From JAKZSU01 sp047517485 (GTDB lineage: Bacteria; Pseudomonadota; Alphaproteobacteria; UBA7887): 32,813 nucleotides of DNA. The DNA is taken from positions 1-32,813 of the forward strand of contig JAKZSU010000136.1 of the NCBI GenBank assembly GCA_047517485.1. Reading direction: 5' to 3'. Below, piece by piece: positions 8,289-15,270 of this stretch (positions are counted from its first letter, which is position 1; the number at the start of each line of letters is the position of its first letter). The position numbers and the translations under genes are program-made. The notes under the pieces are model-generated. The model was given only the letters and a program-made list of their open reading frames with translations. It did not search any database and was not told where the DNA came from.

Positions 8289-8476
8289 TTTTACAAAACC
8301 GTCCCTGTTGCCCCCCTATCCAAAACCAGACATGGGGGAATCATTGCAATGGGTGCGCAAGGCTGGAATCCGGCCCACGAAATTTGCCGCGGTAATCCGA
8401 GGGGCGTTAGGGCTGGCCGCGCCCTCTTAGCCGGCGTTGACGAATTGTTGACAAGGCCATTGGGTGTCCGCAACCT

Positions 8477-8497
8477 CGCGATTCACCAAGAATCGCG
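8477..8497 (+). promoter_or_regulatory. Hairpin in the leader of the beta-barrel gene
   Basis: CGCGATTC and GAATCGCG form a perfect 8-bp stem with a five-base loop, about 30 bases before the start codon of the outer-membrane protein gene. No T-run follows, so it is not a standard terminator. A TTGACA hexamer lies at 8448-8453, but no good -10 sits at the right distance. It could be an operator palindrome or an mRNA structure that separates expression of the barrel/caspase pair from the three upstream genes. The rest of the 240-base gap (8289-8528) shows nothing else. Confidence 0.35.
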
Positions 8498-8528
8498 CCT
8501 TGAGACGCAACCCAAGGGAGTGTTTGCA

Positions 8529-9332
8529 ATGAACAGGCTGATGACTATCGCGGCCGTCTGCGCGTCACTACACCTGTCGACCAATCGTGCCGCCGCGGAA
8601 GAAACGCTTGACGAATGGAGCTTCGATATAACCCCCAGGTTTTGGTACATGATGGTGAATCCGACGGCGTTTAGCGATTCGACGGTTTTCCAGCAAACCA
8701 ACGAAACCGGGATGTTTCCGATGTACGGCCTGTCGCTTCGCGTCGAGCCTCCGAATTTTTCCGGTTCCGATTTTTTGCTCACCGGATTTCACGGGTCCGA
8801 CACCGTTCATGGGCGCAGCGTGTTTGCCGCCGGGTTGAGCGCGCGCCACCAGACCAAGGCCACGCGAACCGATATCGAGCTGCTGTTTCGCACCCAGGTC
8901 CCGGAGTCCAATGTGCATTGGTTCGTCGGGGCGCGCTGGGTGCTGTTCGCGGAAGAATCGGATATCGGCTCGGGCCTCACTTTTCCCGCCTCGGCCACCA
9001 GCCATTTGTCGGAGGAGACCACTTTCTATCTCGCGGAAATGGGCGCCAGTTTCTCGACACCGATAGACCGGGCAGGCCGGCACGCCTTTTTCGGCAATTT
9101 TACCGGCGGACTCGGCTACGAGGCGCAGGAAGTCACCAATCGCGGATCGACCGACCGACCCGATAAGGCAGGTGTGATTCCGTTCATCGACGTGAATTTC
9201 AGCTACCAATATGTGTTTGCCGAAAACGCGAGTTTTCATGCTCGGTACCGCTCGTTCGTACTGCACGAAGTGGTGCGCGAGGAGGTCATGGTTTTGCACG
9301 GCCCCGAAATCGGCATTACAATTAATTTCTGA
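8529..9332 (+). CDS. Outer-membrane beta-barrel protein (hypothetical)
   Basis: A 267-residue protein starting at ATG 8529 behind GGGAG. The N-terminus is a signal peptide with probable cleavage after residue 23 (RAAA before EETLDEW). The mature part has alternating polar and hydrophobic residues, many aromatic residues and repeated short turns, as in barrels of 8-12 strands, and the chain ends in Phe after GPEIGITIN, the usual signal for assembly by the BAM complex. No specific porin family was recognised. It lies 56 bases before the caspase gene and is probably co-transcribed with it, so it may export, anchor or be gated by the caspase or the DUF4384 protein; that is inference. Confidence 0.72.
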   Translation: MNRLMTIAAVCASLHLSTNRAAAEETLDEWSFDITPRFWYMMVNPTAFSDSTVFQQTNETGMFPMYGLSLRVEPPNFSGSDFLLTGFHGSDTVHGRSVFAAGLSARHQTKATRTDIELLFRTQVPESNVHWFVGARWVLFAEESDIGSGLTFPASATSHLSEETTFYLAEMGASFSTPIDRAGRHAFFGNFTGGLGYEAQEVTNRGSTDRPDKAGVIPFIDVNFSYQYVFAENASFHARYRSFVLHEVVREEVMVLHGPEIGITINF

Positions 9333-9388
9333 CGGGGCACAGTGGCCAATGAAGGCTCGTTCGGCACTGACAAGGAGTGCTAGACGAT

Positions 9389-10927
9389 ATGCATAGACTT
9401 ACTTTTCCGGGTCTGGTCCAACTCGCGACCGTCACCGTGGCGGCGGTATTGATTGCCCAATCGGCACATGCCGAGCCCAAGATTTCATTCAGCAAGCCGT
9501 TTCCGAACGAGCTTCATTCGGTCACCAGCTACGTCGATGTCGAGGGCCTGGCGAGCGATCCCGTCGGCTTGCGATCGATCCGCATTGCACTGAACGATCG
9601 GCCTTTGTCGGACCAGCGCGGCATCGAGCTGCGCGAGCATGTGTTGCCGATCCTCAACAACCTCCAGGGCGTCAAGCAATTTCCCATCACCTTTCGGATT
9701 CCCGTCGGCAAACTGAATGATGGCGTAAACACGATGACGGTGCGCGTCGAAAATCTTCGCGGCGAGATCACCGAGGCCCATCGCGGCTTTATCCACAAGG
9801 CGCCGAAAGGCACGATCTACCTGGCGGCGATCGGCATTAATTGCTACCAGGACACGGCGGTGCCGGCGCTGAAATACGCCGAGAATGATGCCCTCGCGGT
9901 CGCCGATTATTTCCGCGACGATCTCGGCGTGCCGCCCGGGAATATCTTTACCTTGGTGGGCAAGGAGGCGACCGAACGCAACATCAAGCGGTTGCTCGGC
10001 GTCACCTTGCGGCGCAAGGCGGGGCGCAACGACCAAGTGGTTATCTATTATGCTGGTCATGGCGTGCCGGAATTCGACACCGCGCTGTCGGGCGGTGATC
10101 AGGTCGAGAAATATCTGCTGCCGTGGGACGGCGAGATCGACGGGCTCTACGCCACCGCGCTACCGATGCGGGAAATCGATCATCTGTCGCGGCGTTTCGT
10201 CAGTGAGCGGGTGGTTTTTATTCTCGATACCTGCTTCAGCGGTGCCGCCAGCCAACGCGATGCGCGTGCCCGCACGATCGCGCCGAAGCAGGGCCAGCGT
10301 GCGGTCGGCCGCTACCTCGACGACGAATTTCTCAGACGCATGACCGCCGCCAAGGGCAAGGTCGTCATCACCGCCTCGGGGATCCACGAGCCGAGCTACG
10401 AAGACGACTCGCTCGGCCACGGCGTATTCACCCATTTTCTGCTCGAAGGGCTGAAAGGGCCGGCGGATCTCGATCGGGACGGCATCGTCGGGATCGGCGA
10501 GATTTACAAATATCTCAATCACAAAGTGCCGGCGATGACCGGCAACAGCCAGACACCGACATATTTCGTCAGCGAAACCGTGGTCGGCGAAATAATTCTC
10601 GGCCGCAGCGGGCAAGGCAGCTACCGGTTCGAGATTCGCGATTCCTGGGCCGGGGTGGGCAACGACGGGCGCCTCGCCATGCAAGTCGAGCCGGCCGAGG
10701 CCAAAATCTTCATCGACGGCGCCTCGCGGCTCACCAGCCGCGGCTTCATCAACACGCCGCTGGAGGCTGGGCCGCATGTCATCAAGATCGTCATGCAGGG
10801 CTACAAACCGATGATTTTCGAGCACACGGTCGTGCGCCACGATCTCTCGGAGTTGTTTTTGGAGCTCGAGCAGGGATCGCGGCTACCACGCGACGATAAG
10901 CCGCAGCATCGTCCGCCGCCGCCTTAG
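9389..10927 (+). CDS. Secreted caspase-family (peptidase C14) protein with EF-hand loop and PEGA domain
   Basis: A 512-residue protein starting at ATG 9389, 11 bases after AAGGAG; a GTG at 9377 overlaps that site and is unlikely. The signal peptide is cleaved after AHA28, giving a periplasmic or exported enzyme. Residues 29-138 look like an Ig-like beta domain, 139-390 are a caspase fold with catalytic His224 in YYAGHG and Cys282 in DTCFSG, and about 428-495 are a PEGA domain (VEPAEAKIFIDG, LEAGPHVIKIVMQGY). A perfect EF-hand-type loop (DLDRDGIVGIGE, 360-371) sits in the caspase region, suggesting calcium control as in metacaspases. The chain ends in a Pro/His-rich tail. Specificity is probably for a basic P1 residue, as in other bacterial orthocaspases, but this is not visible. 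It converges on murJ with 12 bases between. Confidence 0.9.
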   Translation: MHRLTFPGLVQLATVTVAAVLIAQSAHAEPKISFSKPFPNELHSVTSYVDVEGLASDPVGLRSIRIALNDRPLSDQRGIELREHVLPILNNLQGVKQFPITFRIPVGKLNDGVNTMTVRVENLRGEITEAHRGFIHKAPKGTIYLAAIGINCYQDTAVPALKYAENDALAVADYFRDDLGVPPGNIFTLVGKEATERNIKRLLGVTLRRKAGRNDQVVIYYAGHGVPEFDTALSGGDQVEKYLLPWDGEIDGLYATALPMREIDHLSRRFVSERVVFILDTCFSGAASQRDARARTIAPKQGQRAVGRYLDDEFLRRMTAAKGKVVITASGIHEPSYEDDSLGHGVFTHFLLEGLKGPADLDRDGIVGIGEIYKYLNHKVPAMTGNSQTPTYFVSETVVGEIILGRSGQGSYRFEIRDSWAGVGNDGRLAMQVEPAEAKIFIDGASRLTSRGFINTPLEAGPHVIKIVMQGYKPMIFEHTVVRHDLSELFLELEQGSRLPRDDKPQHRPPPP

Positions 10928-10939
10928 ACCTGAACCACT

Positions 10940-12481
10940 CTAACGGCGCAGCAGAACCGAAAGCTCGCCGAGGCGCACGGCGCCCGAAAGTTGAGCCAGG
11001 ACGGCGAATGTTGCCATGCCGATCGCTACCAGCACGGCCAGGGCGAGGACCTTGAGACCGAGTCCGGCGGCGAGCCACGGCGCGAGCGAATCCGCGGCGC
11101 CCCATAAAGTGGCGGCCATGAAGGCGGCGGCGAGGACCATGCGCGGCACCGCGCGGCGCAGCCGGGCATCGGGCTTGAGGTGGCCGCGGCGGGCGAGGCC
11201 GAGGCCGAGCAGGCCGGCATTGAGCCACGACGAGATCGCGCTCGCCAAGGCGATCCCGATATGGCCGAGCGGCCCCATCAAGATGAGGTTCAGGGTGGCA
11301 TTGACGATCAGACAGACGACGGCGATCTTGAGCGGGGTCTTGGTGTCCTCGCGCGAGAAATAGCCCGGTGCCAGCACCTTGACCAGGACGAAGGCGGGCA
11401 GGCCCGCCGCATACGCCGCAAGCGCGCCAGCGGTGGCGCCGCTGGCGGCGGCATCGAAGGCGCCGCGCTGGAACAGCACGGCAACCACCGGCCAGGCGAT
11501 CACCGCCAGGGCGGCCGCCGCCGGTATGGTCAGCAACAGGGTGTATTCGAGCGCGCGGTTCTGGCTTGCCTCGGCCGCCGCCATCTCGCCGCCGCGCAGC
11601 TGGCGCGCCAGGGTCGGCAATAACGCGGTGCCCATGGCGACTCCGATGACCCCGAGCGGCAGTTGGACGATGCGGTCGGCGTAATAGAGGTACGACACCG
11701 ACCCGGTCGGCAACAGCGAGGCGATGATCACGTCGACCAGCAGATTGAGCTGTTGCACCCCGGCGCCGATCGCCGCCGGCGCGATCAGCACCAGCAGACG
11801 GCGAACACCGGGGGTGAGACGCGGCCGCACCAAGGCCGGCAGCATGCCCGCGCGATGGCAGTTCCAGGTCAGCCACAGCAGCTGCACCACCCCCGCCGCC
11901 GCCACCGCCAAGGCGAGCGCATGGCCCGGGGTCTCGAAGGCGCGGGCGAACCCGAGCAGGCCGACGATCAGGCAGATGTTGAGCAGGATCGGCGCCGCCG
12001 CCGCCGCGGCAAAGCGCTCGACACTGTTGAGAATGCCGGCGAACAGCGACACCAGGGAAATGAACAGCAGATAGGGAAAGGTGATCCGGGTGAGTGCCAC
12101 CGCGAGCGCGAACTTGTCCGGGTCGGCGGCAAACCCGGGGGCGAAGCCGCGCATCAGCCAGGGCATGGCGATTTCGGCGAGGGTAGTGAAGACGATGAGG
12201 CTCCACAGCAGGACACTGAGCGCTTGTTCGGCAAACGCCATCGCCGCCGCCTCGCCCTCGGCCTTCAGGCGGCCGGCAAACAGCGGCACGAAAGCGAGAT
12301 TGAAAGCGCCCTCGGCGAACAGGCGGCGGAACAGGTTGGGCAATTTGAAGGCGATGAAGAACGCGTCGGCGACCATGCCGGCGCCGACATAGCGGGCGAT
12401 CAAAATATCGCGCAGGAATCCGAGCACCCGCGAGACCAGCGTGAAACCGCCGACCGTGGCCGCGAACCGGAGTAACGCCAT
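10940..12481 (-). CDS. murJ: Lipid II flippase MurJ
   Basis: A 513-residue inner-membrane protein, the normal length for MurJ/MviN, with about 14 membrane helices of the MOP exporter fold. It moves the peptidoglycan precursor lipid II across the inner membrane. Recognisable stretches are the N-terminal GGFTLVSRVLGFLRDILIA, then AFKLPNLFRRLFAEGAF, which is the strongest family signature, and YADRIVQLPLGVIGVAMGTALLP in the middle. Start is ATG 12481. The gene lies six bases behind glnD and is likely co-transcribed with mutS-glnD, an order seen in many alphaproteobacteria. Nothing is missing or unusual. Confidence 0.96.
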   Translation of the reverse strand: MALLRFAATVGGFTLVSRVLGFLRDILIARYVGAGMVADAFFIAFKLPNLFRRLFAEGAFNLAFVPLFAGRLKAEGEAAAMAFAEQALSVLLWSLIVFTTLAEIAMPWLMRGFAPGFAADPDKFALAVALTRITFPYLLFISLVSLFAGILNSVERFAAAAAAPILLNICLIVGLLGFARAFETPGHALALAVAAAGVVQLLWLTWNCHRAGMLPALVRPRLTPGVRRLLVLIAPAAIGAGVQQLNLLVDVIIASLLPTGSVSYLYYADRIVQLPLGVIGVAMGTALLPTLARQLRGGEMAAAEASQNRALEYTLLLTIPAAAALAVIAWPVVAVLFQRGAFDAAASGATAGALAAYAAGLPAFVLVKVLAPGYFSREDTKTPLKIAVVCLIVNATLNLILMGPLGHIGIALASAISSWLNAGLLGLGLARRGHLKPDARLRRAVPRMVLAAAFMAATLWGAADSLAPWLAAGLGLKVLALAVLVAIGMATFAVLAQLSGAVRLGELSVLLRR

Positions 12482-12487
12482 TTCCGT

Positions 12488-15256
12488 TTACTCGGCCGCG
12501 ACGTGGCCGCGTGCCTCGCGATCGCCCTCGACCAACGCCTCGAGCAGGGCCGCCTTGATGTCGGCGAGGCGGCTTTCGTCGGTGATCTTCATGCCGAAGA
12601 CGTCCTTGACGTAAAACACGTCGACCGCGGTCTCGCCATAGGTGTTGATGCGGGCGCTGCCGATCGACAGGTTGAGCTCGCCGAGTTTGCGCGCGGCATC
12701 GAACAGCATGCCGGCGCGGTCGCGGGCGTTGACCTCGATCACCGTGTGGGTGGCGCTGGCGCTATTGTCGATGAGGACCCGCGGCGCGACCTTGAAGATA
12801 TCGGTGCGGCTGGCCATCGCCTCGCCGGCGCGGCGTTCGAGCTCGAGCGCCGGCTTGTAATCCTTGGTAAGCGTCGCCTCGACCATCGAGGCCAGTTTTT
12901 CGAGCCGATGCGGTTGGTCGAACGGGCCGCGATCGGCGCCTTGGATCCAGAACGTATCGACCACCATGCCGTCCTTGGTGGTGAAAATACGCGCATCGAC
13001 AATCGATGCGCCGCACACCGTCAACGCCCCGGCAATACCGGCGAACAAACCGGGATGGTCGGGTGCGTAGATCGTCACCTCGGTGACCGAGCGGAACGTG
13101 TGAACTTTTGTCTCGACGGTCAGCGGCGCGCCGGATTTATCCGCGCCGCGCATCAGGGCGGCGTGGCGGGCATGCACCTCGGCGTTGAAGTTGAGCCAGT
13201 AGGACGGATAGTTGCGGGCGATGAACGAGTCCACTTCCTCGGCCGGCCAATCGGACAGCGCGTCGCGCAATTGCGCTTGTGCGGTGGCGACCGGCGCCTC
13301 GAGGTCGGCCAAGCTGTCGCCGCCGGTCATCACCGCCTCGGCGCGATAGTAGAGGCCGCGCAGTAGCTGGCCTTTCCAGCCGTTCCACACGTTGGGGCCA
13401 ACCGCGCGAATATCGGCGACGGTCAAAACCAGCAGCAGTCGCAGCCGTTGCGGCGAGCGCACGATGGCGACGAAATCGTCGATTGTTTTCGGATCCGAAA
13501 TGTCGCGATTGAACGCGGTGGTCGAACACAGCAGGTGGTGTTCGACCAGCCACGCGACGGTCTCGGTCTCCTCGACGCTATAGCCGAGACGGGGCGCTAG
13601 TTTGTGGGCGATACGCGCGCCGATCTCGGAATGATCGCCGCCCCGACCCTTGCCGATATCATGCAGAAATAGGGCGAGCAGCAGGACCTTACGGGCGAGG
13701 ATTTCATGAACGATCTCGGTGGCCAGCGGCAGCTCTTCCTCGAGCCCGCCGGACTCGATGCGCGACAACAGGCCGATTGCGAAGATGGTATGCTCATCGA
13801 CAGTATAGACATGATACATGTCGTGCTGGGTTTGGGCGACGACGCGGCCGAACGCGGGAATGAATTTTCCCAACACCCCGGCTTCGTTCATCCGTCGCAA
13901 GGTGATTTCGGGATCCTTGTCGGACGCCAGCATTTCGACGAACAAGCGGTTGGCTTCGGGATTGGCGCGTAGCTTGGCATCGATCCGCCTGAGATTGCGG
14001 GTGATCAGCATTAGCGCGTGCGGGTGGATATCGACGCCGCGCGCCTGGGCGACGTGGAACAGGCGCAGCATGGCGACCGGATCGGTTTCGAAATCATCGT
14101 CGGCCTGCACCGACAACCGTCCGTGATCGAGGCGAAACCCCTCGAACTTGCGCCCCCGCCCGCCAAAGCTCGGCACCCGAAGCAGGGGCTTTCGGCCATG
14201 CTCGGCCTCGAGCGCGGCACAGAAAATGCGGGTCAGATCGCCAACCGTCTTGGCGGTCAAATAGTAGTGCTTCATGAAGCGTTCGACGTTCTGGGTGCCG
14301 GCGTGATCGGTATAACCCATGGCGGTGGCGATCTCGGGCTGGACGTCGAAGGTGAGTCGTTCCTCCGGTCGATTGGTCAGATAGTGGAGATGGCAGCGCA
14401 CCGTCCAGAGAAACCGGTGCGCGTGCTCGAACATGCGGAATTCCTCCGCGGTCAGCACGTTGCGCGCCACCAGATCGCTCGAGTCCTCGACCCGATAGAC
14501 ATATTTGGCGATCCAGAACAGCGTGTGGAGATCGCGCATGCCGCCCTTGCCGTCCTTGAGATTGGGCTCGACCACATAGCGTGAATCGCCCATGCGCAGA
14601 TGGCGGTCGTCGCGTTCGGACAGTTTGGCGGCGATAAATTCCGGCCCGGTGTCGGCGACGATCTCCTTGGCGAAGCGCTGGCGCAACTCGAGATACAAGG
14701 TTTGATCGCCATAGATAAACCGCGCCTCGAGGACCGCCGTGCGAATGGTGAAGTCCTTGCGCGCGCGGACGATGGTCTCGTCCACCGAGCGGGTGGACTG
14801 GCCGACCTTGAGACCGAGATCCCACAGCAGATAGAGCATATATTCGACGATCTGCTCACCGCGCGGGGTCTGTTTGTAGGGCACCAGGAAAAGGATATCG
14901 ACGTCGGAATAGGGCGCCAGCTCGCCACGCCCGTAACCGCCGACGGCGACCAGGGCGAGACGGTCCGCGAGGGTGGGATTGGATTCGCGATAGATCCGCG
15001 AGGTGGCGAAGTCGTAAATCACGGTGACCAGCTGGTCGATGAGAAAGGCCATCGCGCGCGCGGTTTCCGGGCCGTCGGCGCCGGCGTCGAAGCGGCGGCG
15101 AATTTCCGTCTTGCCGTGCTCGAGCGCCTCTTTCAGTTGGCCGAGGACCGCGGCGCGCACCTCGCTACCGGGCGCCAAGTCATCGGCCAAACCGTCGAGC
15201 GCCGCCGACACCGCCTGGCGGTGAATGATCGCGCGCTTATTGCCAATCGCTGCCAT
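12488..15256 (-). CDS. glnD: [Protein-PII] uridylyltransferase / uridylyl-removing enzyme
   Basis: A 922-residue bifunctional nitrogen sensor that uridylylates PII proteins when glutamine is low and removes the group when it is high. Domains in order: nucleotidyltransferase with GGYGRGELAPYSDVDILF near residues 105-122, a linker region, the HD hydrolase with LFLHDIGKGRGGDHSEIG near 527-544 that carries the removing activity, then two ACT domains (about 725-800, VTIYAPDHPGLFAGIAGAL, and 835-910, NARDRAGMLFDAARKL) that bind glutamine. Length and all motifs are normal for alphaproteobacteria. Start is ATG 15256. It follows mutS by 14 bases and precedes murJ by six, so the three form one minus-strand transcript. 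Confidence 0.97.
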   Translation of the reverse strand: MAAIGNKRAIIHRQAVSAALDGLADDLAPGSEVRAAVLGQLKEALEHGKTEIRRRFDAGADGPETARAMAFLIDQLVTVIYDFATSRIYRESNPTLADRLALVAVGGYGRGELAPYSDVDILFLVPYKQTPRGEQIVEYMLYLLWDLGLKVGQSTRSVDETIVRARKDFTIRTAVLEARFIYGDQTLYLELRQRFAKEIVADTGPEFIAAKLSERDDRHLRMGDSRYVVEPNLKDGKGGMRDLHTLFWIAKYVYRVEDSSDLVARNVLTAEEFRMFEHAHRFLWTVRCHLHYLTNRPEERLTFDVQPEIATAMGYTDHAGTQNVERFMKHYYLTAKTVGDLTRIFCAALEAEHGRKPLLRVPSFGGRGRKFEGFRLDHGRLSVQADDDFETDPVAMLRLFHVAQARGVDIHPHALMLITRNLRRIDAKLRANPEANRLFVEMLASDKDPEITLRRMNEAGVLGKFIPAFGRVVAQTQHDMYHVYTVDEHTIFAIGLLSRIESGGLEEELPLATEIVHEILARKVLLLALFLHDIGKGRGGDHSEIGARIAHKLAPRLGYSVEETETVAWLVEHHLLCSTTAFNRDISDPKTIDDFVAIVRSPQRLRLLLVLTVADIRAVGPNVWNGWKGQLLRGLYYRAEAVMTGGDSLADLEAPVATAQAQLRDALSDWPAEEVDSFIARNYPSYWLNFNAEVHARHAALMRGADKSGAPLTVETKVHTFRSVTEVTIYAPDHPGLFAGIAGALTVCGASIVDARIFTTKDGMVVDTFWIQGADRGPFDQPHRLEKLASMVEATLTKDYKPALELERRAGEAMASRTDIFKVAPRVLIDNSASATHTVIEVNARDRAGMLFDAARKLGELNLSIGSARINTYGETAVDVFYVKDVFGMKITDESRLADIKAALLEALVEGDREARGHVAAE

Positions 15257-15270
15257 GGTGTCCCAGTGTA

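Noticed and set aside
9377..9388. GTG at 9377 as start of the caspase gene
   Set aside because: It overlaps the AAGGAG ribosome-binding site that serves the ATG at 9389, from which a clean signal peptide follows.
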